A stretch of 6,776 nt of DNA from JAVBPA01 sp031549925 (GCA_031549925.1 JAVBPA010000065.1:1-6776); one strand, 5' to 3'. Counted from the stretch's first letter, positions 1 to 6,484 are shown. A program made the numbers and translations. Notes: generated by a model from the letters alone, not told the origin.

Positions 1-216
1 GTAGACTAAAGTCAACAAGTAGACCAAAGTCAACAAGTAGACCAAAGTCAACAAGTAGACTAAAGTCAACAAGTAGACTAAAGTCAACAAGTAGACCAAA
101 GTCAACAAGTAGACCAAAGTCAACAAGTAGACCAAAGTCAACAAGTAGACCAAAGTCAACAAGTAGACCAAATTCAACAAGTAGACCAAAGTCAACAAGT
201 AGACCAAAGTCAACAA
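1..216. repeat. Tandem array of twelve 18-bp units
   Basis: Twelve uninterrupted head-to-tail copies of GTAGACCAAAGTCAACAA, in perfect 18-bp phase from base 1, so the array is cut by the window edge and is longer in the genome. Only two columns vary: column 7 is T instead of C in units 1, 4 and 5, and column 11 is T instead of G in unit 10. A thirteenth, decayed unit starts at 217 (GTTGACTAA) and then diverges. Each unit junction is an imperfect palindrome, and the last junction (208-223) is perfect: AGTCAAC, AA, GTTGACT. One forward frame is open through the array, encoding R-(P/L)-K-S-T-S repeats and ending at a TGA at 219-221. Two reverse frames are also open. An 18-bp unit leaves frames open by default, so I read it as an intergenic minisatellite. 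Function is unknown. Confidence 0.97.
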
Positions 217-244
217 GTTGACTAACCGCAAAACTTTTGTGAAA

Positions 245-757
245 TTATTTTTTGAATGTCAAAATAAGTCCGCAGGCAATTCCCAATCCTGCCGCTCCTG
301 ACGGCTGTGTGCGGTAATCATCGGGACCGCTATGTATCATAACAGTATCACCGACAACATCGGAAGGTTTAAATTTGTCGGTAAAAAAAATCATTTGCGA
401 ATAACCTCCGTTTGAAAATAAAACGGGAAAATCCCCGGCGTGATTTCCGTGAGGCTGTTTATCGGGGTTATAATGCGTACCCAGCATAGCAGGGTCAAAT
501 TTTGTGCAGTGATCTCCTTCGTGTATATGAAAACCGAAAGGACCGATAGGCGGAGTTTTTTCTGTCGCGGGCTGATACTCGGGCAAGCCGTTTATTTGGA
601 CATTTACAACAGTACCGTCAGGAACAGAATAAAATTTAACTGTACCTCTTATATTATTTTTATATCCGTTTATAACCGCAGCCGCGTCCGGACGGAAACG
701 GTTTAATAAATTATCAAATATTTTTGATGATATGGAGTTGCTTTCTATTTTTATCAC
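245..757 (-). CDS. sodC: Cu/Zn superoxide dismutase family protein, cytosolic form
   Basis: A 170-aa protein of the Cu/Zn SOD fold, which normally dismutates superoxide to oxygen and peroxide. The metal ligands are present: FHIHE gives Cu ligands H77 and H79, H95 is the bridging His, H103, H106 and D109 bind Zn, and H142 (MIHSGPDDY) is the last Cu ligand. The disulfide pair C84 and C162 is kept. Two things are odd. The signature GNAGxRxACGVI reads GAAGLGIACGLI, so the substrate-guiding Arg (human R143) is G159. The zinc loop is also shortened, with H103 and H106 three residues apart where human SOD1 has nine. There is no signal peptide, whereas most bacterial SodC proteins are exported. The start is GTG at 757 with AGGA five nt upstream (763-766); no internal Met precedes the conserved core. 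Family membership is secure, but catalytic rate is uncertain. It lies downstream of the ABC transporter with a 154-nt gap. Confidence 0.92.
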   Translation of the reverse strand: MIKIESNSISSKIFDNLLNRFRPDAAAVINGYKNNIRGTVKFYSVPDGTVVNVQINGLPEYQPATEKTPPIGPFGFHIHEGDHCTKFDPAMLGTHYNPDKQPHGNHAGDFPVLFSNGGYSQMIFFTDKFKPSDVVGDTVMIHSGPDDYRTQPSGAAGLGIACGLILTFKK

Positions 758-788
758 TCAATTCCTATATATTTTTATTTGCAATAAT

Positions 789-817
789 ATAATATGTAAG
801 AATATACATTTGTTGAA
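789..817 (-). promoter_or_regulatory. Candidate sigma-A promoter for the SOD gene
   Basis: On the minus strand a TTCAAC -35 (812-817) and a TATTAT -10 (789-794) are separated by 17 bp, placing the transcription start about 25 nt upstream of the GTG start codon. The surrounding DNA is AT-rich, so chance matches are likely. Read-through from the ABC transporter is the alternative, as no intrinsic terminator is visible between 758 and 911. Confidence 0.35.
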
Positions 818-911
818 AAAATAAAAATACAAAAAAATGATTGGTTATAAAAATTTTGCGGCTGTTCGACTTATTGAATTTGATTTATTCAAAAGCGACA
901 GTACCCTCAGC

Positions 912-1565
912 CTAACATATTATTTTCCCGTCAGATATGCTAAGCATATGATCGGCGAAATCCGCTACAAGTTCCGAATGTGTAACTATGATAACGCATT
1001 TATCATGCTTCAGCATAAGGTTTTTAAATATGCTCATTACATTTTCATGGTTTTTCTTATCTAAATTTCCGGTCGGTTCGTCTGCAAGAATAACATCCGA
1101 ATTTGCCGCAACCGCACGTGCTATCGCAACTCTTTGCTGTTCTCCACCCGATAGATTCTGCACAAGATATCGACGTTTTTCTTTGGGTATATCCACTTCT
1201 TCCAATAGTTCATCAGCTTTTAATTTGTAATCTCCTTTATATCCGCTTATGTTCAATATTACCATAATATTATCAACAGCCGTATAATTATATAACAAAT
1301 TATAACTTTGAAATATAATACTTACTTTTTTTGCTCTGTATTCATCGGAATTGAACAATTTTATATCTGTTCCATTATAATATATTTTCCCTTTTGTAGG
1401 TTTGTCAAGAGCCGCTATTATTGAAATAAGAGTTGTTTTACCCGACCCCGAACCACCAGTTATAGCGTATAAACGGCTTTTTTCAAATTCATATGATATT
1501 CCGTTTAAAATATACGGAGCATTCCTTTTATATTTGTAATATACATCATCAAGTTTTAAAATCAT
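912..1565 (-). CDS. ABC transporter ATP-binding protein, MacB/LolD type
   Basis: A 217-aa nucleotide-binding subunit that should energise the adjacent FtsX-type permease at the inner face of the membrane. All ATPase motifs are intact: Walker A GGSGSGKTT (37-45), Q-loop Q86, signature LSGGEQQR (138-145), Walker B VILADEPTG with D162 and E163, D-loop GNLD (166-169) and switch H196. LADEPTGNLD together with LSGGEQQR is typical of the MacB/LolD/FtsE group, which drives mechanotransmission or peptide and lipoprotein export rather than import. The length is normal for a stand-alone subunit. ATG at 1565 is preceded by AAGAGG (1571-1576) with a 5-nt spacer. The gene starts 21 nt after the permease stop, so the two are co-transcribed and probably one complex. 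No membrane-fusion protein or two-component system lies beside it to hint at the substrate. Confidence 0.95.
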   Translation of the reverse strand: MILKLDDVYYKYKRNAPYILNGISYEFEKSRLYAITGGSGSGKTTLISIIAALDKPTKGKIYYNGTDIKLFNSDEYRAKKVSIIFQSYNLLYNYTAVDNIMVILNISGYKGDYKLKADELLEEVDIPKEKRRYLVQNLSGGEQQRVAIARAVAANSDVILADEPTGNLDKKNHENVMSIFKNLMLKHDKCVIIVTHSELVADFADHMLSISDGKIIC

Positions 1566-1586
1566 TATAACCTCTTACTTACTTAA

Positions 1587-2978
1587 TTAATATTGACGGT
1601 TGAATATTTTTAGCGGTTCAAATCTTAATATATTAACACTGGTTAAAACAAGCGAAAAGATTACTGTAACTGTCATTCCGCCGAATACAATTAATATGTT
1701 TTGTAAAAGCAATTCGATATTTGTGCCTTTTGTTAAATTTTTATATACATCGGGTGAAACCATGCTGCTCATACTTTCAAATACATTTTTTGTATAAAAT
1801 GGCCCTATAAACTGTGCGATTATTAATACGGCAAATGTAATGCTCCAAATAAACGCAAGATTTTCAATAAGATAATTAAATAAAATACGTCTTTTTGTCA
1901 TTCCGATAGAACGCATTACAGCTATTTCGTATTTGCGGCTGTTGATTATGATTGTTGTCGCAATGACCGCAACGCATATTATCAAAAATGTTATTATAAC
2001 GGTAAACGACTTGGATGATCTATCCAGATTTAAAGTTAACCTAATAAGAGGCCGGTAATCGGCAAATAACGGAAAGAGGCTAATAGAAATACCATTGCTT
2101 TCCAAATCAAATAACTGGTTTTCTATATTTAAAAACATTTCCGGTTTATCAAGATACAAAAGTGGTATATATCCCATTCTTGCGCCATTTTTAATCGAAA
2201 AACCGGAATAATGCAATTCATCGTTTGACTGTAAAGTTTTATTTATTTCATTTGGAAGAATATTATTAAATTTATACGAAAATGAATTTGCATTTTTTAC
2301 AAGGGCAATTTTTTCAAAATATTCCGCTCCTTCCAGTGTTGTATAAACAACCTTTCTGTTCGTTTCGGGAAAGTCTTCTTCTATTTGCTTTTGGATTCCG
2401 ACCACTGTAAATTCTTTAAAAATTCCGTTTGCGTTTTTTATAATTACTGTATCTCCCAATTCCGTTTTATTCCATGATTCGGAAGCTTCGTCCGCAGCTT
2501 TTATGTTTTTTGATATAACACATTCGCTGCCGTTCTCGAACATCCTTCCGCTATCAAGATCGAAATCATCCGGAACTAAATGCAGCAGAGACATATTATA
2601 ACCTAAAACAAAAACCCATCCTTCCACTAACCGTCCGCCCGAGGTTGTTATAAGTTCCGGTGTATCCTCTTCTATAAAATCGGTGTTGAAATTATATCTT
2701 AAAAAACGTATATCGGAAATTTCTTTAATATTTTTTACTTTCAAATATTCATTTTTAGTCATCCGGTCTGCGAATGCAAACATTTCTGATGAAAATGATG
2801 CCATTACAGAAACACCGGCATATTCTCTGAGTATATTATCGGTAATTTTATTCATTCGGACAATAATGTTAACGCATACAGAAGCTGTCAGTATCAATAC
2901 AAACCAAAGAATTCCGAACATAATATATTTATTTTTATAACGGTATATGTTTTTTACCGCGTTTTTTATTATATACAT
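1587..2978 (-). CDS. ABC transporter permease, MacB/FtsX type
   Basis: The membrane subunit of the MacB-like transporter, 463 aa from the chosen start. It has an N-terminal amphipathic stretch, TM1 at about 20-39, a large extracytoplasmic domain at about 41-323 in the MacB periplasmic-core position, then TM2 (325-347), TM3 (373-393) and TM4 (426-449). The segment RKYEIAVMRSIGM right after TM2 is the cytoplasmic coupling motif of FtsX permeases. I chose ATG at 2978 because GGAGG (2988-2992) lies 9 nt upstream and the protein then begins MYIIKNAVKNI, as such permeases do. The frame extends 29 codons further to a GTG at 3065, but that start lacks a ribosome binding site and adds a segment unlike the family. 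The substrate cannot be told; relatives export antimicrobial peptides, macrolides or lipoproteins, or sense cell-wall stress. Confidence 0.9.
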   Translation of the reverse strand: MYIIKNAVKNIYRYKNKYIMFGILWFVLILTASVCVNIIVRMNKITDNILREYAGVSVMASFSSEMFAFADRMTKNEYLKVKNIKEISDIRFLRYNFNTDFIEEDTPELITTSGGRLVEGWVFVLGYNMSLLHLVPDDFDLDSGRMFENGSECVISKNIKAADEASESWNKTELGDTVIIKNANGIFKEFTVVGIQKQIEEDFPETNRKVVYTTLEGAEYFEKIALVKNANSFSYKFNNILPNEINKTLQSNDELHYSGFSIKNGARMGYIPLLYLDKPEMFLNIENQLFDLESNGISISLFPLFADYRPLIRLTLNLDRSSKSFTVIITFLIICVAVIATTIIINSRKYEIAVMRSIGMTKRRILFNYLIENLAFIWSITFAVLIIAQFIGPFYTKNVFESMSSMVSPDVYKNLTKGTNIELLLQNILIVFGGMTVTVIFSLVLTSVNILRFEPLKIFNRQY

Positions 2979-2987
2979 TAAAAATTT

Positions 2988-2992
2988 CCTCC
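2988..2992 (-). promoter_or_regulatory. Strong ribosome binding site deciding the permease start
   Basis: GGAGG on the minus strand, 9 nt before the ATG at 2978. It is the best Shine-Dalgarno match in the left arm and lies inside the possible N-terminal extension from the GTG at 3065, which argues that the extension is untranslated leader. Confidence 0.8.
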
Positions 2993-3015
2993 ATGTTTTA
3001 CAGGAAAATGCAATG

Positions 3016-3035
3016 GGAACCTTTTGATAAGTTCC
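3016..3035 (-). promoter_or_regulatory. Leader hairpin or operator upstream of the ABC transporter
   Basis: On the minus strand GGAACTT pairs with AGGTTCC across a 6-nt loop (7 bp, one G-T pair), 38 nt before the permease ATG. It has no U-run, so it is not an intrinsic terminator. It could be an mRNA structure near the ribosome binding site or a dyad for a regulator. It matches no riboswitch class or LexA-type box that I recognise, and chance is possible. Confidence 0.35.
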
Positions 3036-3128
3036 TATTACATTTTGTTTGTATACTGTAATCACTCTCGTCAGAGCTTATACATAAAATTATAATATAT
3101 TTAATTAAAAATATATCTCTACAATTAT

Positions 3129-3158
3129 ATAATATCACATTAATATACAAATTTTCAA
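3129..3158 (-). promoter_or_regulatory. Candidate promoter for the ABC transporter operon
   Basis: TTGAAA (3153-3158) and TATTAT (3129-3134) on the minus strand with an 18-bp spacer. Transcription would begin near 3122, giving a leader of about 145 nt before the ATG at 2978. The rest of the gene-free stretch 3066-3279 is AT-rich and shows nothing else I can support. Confidence 0.4.
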
Positions 3159-3279
3159 GTATTTTTAGATAATTATTTTATTTTTGTAGAATTCAACAAA
3201 TTTACATTTTTGTTTTTGTGGATTTTTTACCATTTATATGTAATATTATAAAAAAATCCGGATTAAATTATAGGAACAC

Positions 3280-3324
3280 AAAAACGCCTTGAAAATCAGC
3301 CGGTTAAGCCGATGTATCAAGGCG
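3280..3324 (-). terminator. Intrinsic terminator of the tRNA-Gly gene
   Basis: On the minus strand CGCCTTGA (3317-3324) pairs with TCAAGGCG (3285-3292), and an inner stem ATCGGCT / GGCTGAT caps it with a 5-nt TAACC loop and a small internal loop. A run of five T (3280-3284) and then GTGTT follow. It begins 6 nt after the tRNA CCA end. There is no T-run on the other strand, so it works in one direction only and insulates the ABC operon. Confidence 0.92.
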
Positions 3325-3329
3325 AATTC

Positions 3330-3403
3330 TGGAGCGGATAACGGGAATCGGACCCGCATAATCAGCTTGGGAAGCTGATGTTTTACCACTAAACCATATC
3401 CGC
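3330..3403 (-). tRNA. tRNA-Gly, anticodon CCC, CCA encoded
   Basis: A complete 74-nt cloverleaf. The acceptor GCGGATA (3397-3403) pairs with TATCCGC (3334-3340), followed by discriminator T and a genomic CCA. The D arm is GTTT-AGTGGTA-AAAC and keeps G18G19. The anticodon stem TCAGC/GCTGA encloses the loop TTCCCAA with anticodon CCC at 3369-3371, which decodes GGG. The variable loop is 4 nt. The T stem is GCGGG/CCCGT with one G-U pair, and its loop is TCCGATT, so the nearly universal T at position 55 is a C. The D-loop GG pair is intact, unlike the staphylococcal glycine tRNAs set aside for cell-wall cross-bridges, so it is probably an ordinary elongator tRNA. It is a single-gene unit with its own promoter and terminator. 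Confidence 0.96.
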
Positions 3404-3422
3404 ATATATAATATCTTTTATT

Positions 3423-3451
3423 ATAGTACCATATTTTTCACACATAGTCAA
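3423..3451 (-). promoter_or_regulatory. Promoter of the tRNA-Gly gene
   Basis: TTGACT (3446-3451) and TACTAT (3423-3428) on the minus strand with an ideal 17-bp spacer. The predicted start falls about 12 nt before the mature 5' end, the short leader expected for a tRNA transcript. Its quality fits strong constitutive expression. Confidence 0.75.
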
Positions 3452-3483
3452 GAACAGAATGTTTAAAAAACGTTAAAAATAAT

Positions 3484-3513
3484 TTAAGAAATTTAATATA
3501 TACTGATTATAAT
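3484..3513 (+). promoter_or_regulatory. Candidate promoter of the amidase gene or operon
   Basis: A perfect TATAAT (3508-3513) with an 18-bp spacer to a weaker TTAAGA (3484-3489), giving a leader of roughly 40 nt before the amidase ATG. It diverges from the tRNA promoter; the two -35 boxes are 32 bp apart. Confidence 0.5.
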
Positions 3514-3549
3514 TTGTTTTAAATAAAATAAAAAAAACAGTTTGTTTCC

Positions 3550-3553
3550 GGAG
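3550..3553 (+). promoter_or_regulatory. Ribosome binding site deciding the amidase start
   Basis: GGAG ends at base 3553 and sits 5 nt before the ATG at 3559. A GTG at 3553 in the same frame shares its first base with this Shine-Dalgarno and so cannot use it, which favours the ATG. Confidence 0.75.
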
Positions 3554-3558
3554 TGTAT

Positions 3559-4491
3559 ATGCCTCGTAAAAAAAATCGCAATATTTCAAATATAATAATA
3601 AAAAAATTGTCCGGCAGAAGCGGTTCTGTATTGTTTGTATCAATATTTTCAATCTGCGCTGTCGCTGTTACCTGTTCTTTATACGCTGTATATACAATTA
3701 ATAATTTAACCGCGGAAGCATTTGCTTTTACTCCGAAAGTCGCTTATTTAGAAAATACTGAATCTGATTTTCCGAAAGAAACACAACTGCAGTACATATA
3801 TGAAACAGAGCAAACTAATAATGATGAAAATGAAACCGAAAATACTGATGACAATTCAATAATTCCTCTAAATTCTATTCCGGTTATATGTATCGATCCG
3901 GGTCACGGTTATGACGATCCCGGAACAGATTCCGATTTTCTCGGAGATAAATCAGAAAAAGATATCACACTTGACATTTCGCTCCGGGTAGGTAAATTGC
4001 TTTCCGGGTATGGGTATACAGTAGTTTATACAAGAGAAGATGATATAATTCCGGAAGACGGAAAAAAATCCGAAAATGATTTATATTTAATGTCACCCTA
4101 TAAACGTGAGGATATATTAAAATCTTTCGATTATGTAAACGCTTTCGTATCAATCCATTGCAACTCCTATCCGCAGGATCCTGACATTGAAGGCTGTATC
4201 ATATATTATTATAAAGATAACAGCAAAAATATAGATTTGTTTGCTTCCGATGTAGCTTTTTCTATTGAAGATTCATTGAATCTCAAATCAGGGGAAGATG
4301 TTCTTCCTTCAACTGTTTCTCTCGGATATAACGATGCTTATTATGTTACAAAATGTTCGTTTATACCTTCTCTTCTCGTTGAATGCGGATTTATCACAAA
4401 CGAAAATGATGCAAAAAATCTGCTCGATCCGGACTGGTGTCAAAAAATGGCTGAAGGTATAGCTGACGGTATAAAAAAATTCGTTAAATAA
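3559..4491 (+). CDS. N-acetylmuramoyl-L-alanine amidase (Amidase_3), membrane-anchored or secreted
   Basis: A 310-aa zinc hydrolase that should cut the bond between N-acetylmuramic acid and L-Ala in peptidoglycan, outside the membrane. Residues 1-22 are basic and 24-46 are a hydrophobic segment, either a signal anchor or a signal peptide (AFA at 54-56 is a possible cleavage site). Residues about 58-105 form a low-complexity Asn/Glu/Thr/Asp linker. The catalytic domain starts at ICIDPGHGYDDPGT: zinc ligands H116, E133 (SEKD) and H200 (SIHCNS), and catalytic E275 (LVECGFITN). No SH3, LysM or cell-wall-binding repeat is present, so the membrane segment may be the only anchor. Relatives act in cell separation, wall turnover or sporulation (CwlC/CwlD/AmiC types). 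A GTG at 3553 would add two residues; ATG with GGAG is preferred. The GH13 gene follows after 40 nt with no terminator, so co-transcription is possible although the roles differ. Confidence 0.94.
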   Translation: MPRKKNRNISNIIIKKLSGRSGSVLFVSIFSICAVAVTCSLYAVYTINNLTAEAFAFTPKVAYLENTESDFPKETQLQYIYETEQTNNDENETENTDDNSIIPLNSIPVICIDPGHGYDDPGTDSDFLGDKSEKDITLDISLRVGKLLSGYGYTVVYTREDDIIPEDGKKSENDLYLMSPYKREDILKSFDYVNAFVSIHCNSYPQDPDIEGCIIYYYKDNSKNIDLFASDVAFSIEDSLNLKSGEDVLPSTVSLGYNDAYYVTKCSFIPSLLVECGFITNENDAKNLLDPDWCQKMAEGIADGIKKFVK

Positions 4492-4531
4492 AAATGTTAT
4501 TAATTAATAAAAAAGGTTAAAGGAAAACAAA

Positions 4532-6448
4532 ATGAAAAGATTTATTTCGTTATTTATCGTTTTTATATTGACTTTTAATATAATATCATGTACAAATACT
4601 AAGGTGGACAATGGTGATGAATCTTCTGAGGAAGAAATAACCCTGGCTGATATCAATTTTTCTGAATACAGTGTTATAAGAAGCGATTTGTCACAAAACA
4701 AAACAACGCTGGCTGCCGTTAAACTAAGAAAATATTTATCTGAAGCAATAGGCACAGAATTAAAAATCGGAACAGATTTTGTTAAGAAAACCGAAGATAT
4801 TCCGCTTGATGCAAAAGAAATACTGGTAGGCGAAACAAACCGCGCGGAATCGCAGAACGCATTTGAAAAGCTTGAAGATTTTGACTTTATGATAAAACTC
4901 GAAAGCGAAAAAATATTAATAATCGGAGGCAGTGATTCTTCCACTTCCGCGGCAGTAGATTATTTTATAGTAAATTATATAAACGGAAATAAAGTAAATA
5001 TACCGGAGGATTTAGAATATATGTTTAAATACACACCTATTGACAATTCAAATTTAATCCCCGCTTATGTTTCTGATGATAAAGTTACACTCGAAGCGTG
5101 CGAAACCGGGGGAGATGAAATGACTCCCGACTGGGCAAAAACTTTGATTATGATGGAAATACACCTGGCAACAGCCACGCCGGAGGGAACTTTCGCTTCC
5201 GCCGTGAAAGTTCTTGACCACTGCGCGCAAATGGGTGTCAACGGAATTTGGCTTACACCGATTTACGAACAGGGACCCGGCGGAAACGGTTACGGAAACA
5301 TCGGACCTCACAGCGTTGAACCCGCTCTTACCGGAACAGGAGATTACGAAGAGGGCTGGAAAGTTGTAAAGGATTTTGTTGATGAAGCGCACAAAAGAGG
5401 AATAAGAGTAATCCTCGATATTATTACTTGGGGTACAGTAACGGCAGCTCCATTGTTTTCCGAGCATCCCGAATGGTATAAAGGCGAAGCTTGGGGAAAT
5501 CAAGCATTTAACTGGAAAGTAGAAGAATTCAGAGAATGGTTTATATCAACTTGTGTCGATAATATTTTAAAAACCGGAGCTGACGGATACCGCTGCGACT
5601 GCGAACCGAATTACACCGGATACAGTATTTTTAACCAAATACGCGAACGCTGTCTTGAAGCAGGCAGAAAAATATTGGTTATAGCAGAAGACGGCTGCAA
5701 ACGCGAAGATTGCTTTGATTTTGAGCAGGACGGTGTTTTAAACTACATAGGCTGGACAAGAGGCGAACAATACCAAACGCCCAAACGTTTTTATATTGAT
5801 GAATTTAACATCGTTGATTCCGTGAAAAATGGTTTAGCTATCGGTGAAAATTCACTTCAGCAGAGAAAAAGAGGCGGGCAGTACCGTTTCTATACATATT
5901 GCGTTTCAAACCACGACTTCCAGTATTCTATTGTAAACCGCAACCGCTTGACAATCGGTTATCAGGCGATCATGGCTCCCTTTATACCGCTTTGGTATTT
6001 CGGAGAGGAATTTAATTTACAAGCCGAACGTCAGGTATTTTATTTTGTTCCGGTTGATTGGTCTCTGCTCGATGATTATGATAACTTAATGTTTTTAGAG
6101 GATATCAAAAAATACATACAAATACGCAGAACATATCCTGAAATATTTGAATATTATCCTTTTGACCACCGCGAATCAAATATCTGCGCCGTAAATACGG
6201 AAAACGGAAATTTACAGGCTTACGCCCGTTATTCGGGAAATAAGATGATAATTGTAGTACCTAACAATTCAAAAAATATTTTATCCGTAAAAATCGATAT
6301 TCCTTTTGAAGAAGCAGGATTTGAAAAAACATCTTCATACAAGCTAACCAACTTAATGAACGGTTCTGAAATAAAAGGCGAAAATAATTCATTCAGCGCA
6401 AATATCGAAGCCGAACACATGGGTATATACTTAATAGAAATAATTTAA
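4532..6448 (+). CDS. GH13 alpha-amylase family lipoprotein with GH67N-like N-terminal domain
   Basis: A 638-aa surface glycosidase. The signal peptide ends in the lipobox IISC, so C20 should be lipidated; an acidic linker follows (27-35). Residues about 40-170 look like the alpha/beta domain found at the N-terminus of GH67 glucuronidases and related enzymes (LAAVKLRKYLSEAIG, EILVGETNR, KILIIGGSD). Residues about 190-530 are a GH13 barrel: VNGIWLTPI, region II GYRCD with R354 and nucleophile D356, region III E386 (IAED) as acid/base, region IV NHD with H461 and D462. The retaining alpha-glycosidase machinery is therefore intact. Region I reads DIITWG: D296 is kept, but the usual Asn-His is Trp-Gly. 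A beta domain (about 548-638) closes the protein. The likely substrate is an alpha-glucan or oligosaccharide, but specificity cannot be read. ATG at 4532 has AGGA 7 nt upstream. A solute-binding lipoprotein follows after 36 nt. Confidence 0.9.
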   Translation: MKRFISLFIVFILTFNIISCTNTKVDNGDESSEEEITLADINFSEYSVIRSDLSQNKTTLAAVKLRKYLSEAIGTELKIGTDFVKKTEDIPLDAKEILVGETNRAESQNAFEKLEDFDFMIKLESEKILIIGGSDSSTSAAVDYFIVNYINGNKVNIPEDLEYMFKYTPIDNSNLIPAYVSDDKVTLEACETGGDEMTPDWAKTLIMMEIHLATATPEGTFASAVKVLDHCAQMGVNGIWLTPIYEQGPGGNGYGNIGPHSVEPALTGTGDYEEGWKVVKDFVDEAHKRGIRVILDIITWGTVTAAPLFSEHPEWYKGEAWGNQAFNWKVEEFREWFISTCVDNILKTGADGYRCDCEPNYTGYSIFNQIRERCLEAGRKILVIAEDGCKREDCFDFEQDGVLNYIGWTRGEQYQTPKRFYIDEFNIVDSVKNGLAIGENSLQQRKRGGQYRFYTYCVSNHDFQYSIVNRNRLTIGYQAIMAPFIPLWYFGEEFNLQAERQVFYFVPVDWSLLDDYDNLMFLEDIKKYIQIRRTYPEIFEYYPFDHRESNICAVNTENGNLQAYARYSGNKMIIVVPNNSKNILSVKIDIPFEEAGFEKTSSYKLTNLMNGSEIKGENNSFSANIEAEHMGIYLIEII

Positions 6449-6470
6449 CATTTATAAAACATAACATAAA

Positions 6471-6475
6471 AAGGA
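6471..6475 (+). promoter_or_regulatory. Ribosome binding site supporting a TTG start
   Basis: AAGGA lies 9 nt before the TTG at 6485. The first ATG in this frame (6506) has no such site and would cut off the basic part of the signal peptide, so TTG is the likely start. Confidence 0.7.
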
Positions 6476-6484
6476 TAAAACATT

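Noticed and set aside
1..216. CRISPR array
   Set aside because: The units are directly contiguous 18-mers with no unique spacers.
208..223. Perfect palindrome AGTCAAC-AA-GTTGACT as a terminator for sodC
   Set aside because: No T-run follows on the minus strand and the loop would be only 2-4 nt; it is a by-product of the repeat unit's own symmetry.
440..706. Open frame opposite sodC on the plus strand (88 aa)
   Set aside because: It lies entirely inside a gene with intact family motifs, has no recognisable domain and is a shadow frame.
874..892. TTGAAT/ATTCAA hairpin after the ABC ATPase gene
   Set aside because: Only 6 AT-rich pairs and no T-run on the minus strand, so not a credible terminator.
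3016..3035. LexA/DinR-type SOS box in the transporter leader
   Set aside because: The GAAC and GTTC half-sites are 10 nt apart, whereas the Gram-positive SOS box has 4 nt between them.
2979..3065. Separate small leader-peptide gene or 29-residue N-terminal extension of the permease
   Set aside because: It starts with GTG without a ribosome binding site, has no stop before the permease, and the strong Shine-Dalgarno inside it serves the ATG at 2978.
3186..3199. Possible degenerate copy of the 18-bp unit (GTAGAATTCAACAA, equal to unit 10 with a 4-nt deletion)
   Set aside because: A single 14-nt match in very AT-rich DNA with no neighbouring copy; chance is the simplest reading.
5054..5503. 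Open frame opposite the GH13 barrel on the minus strand (149 aa)
   Set aside because: It overlaps the conserved GH13 coding region and has no family resemblance; it is a shadow frame.
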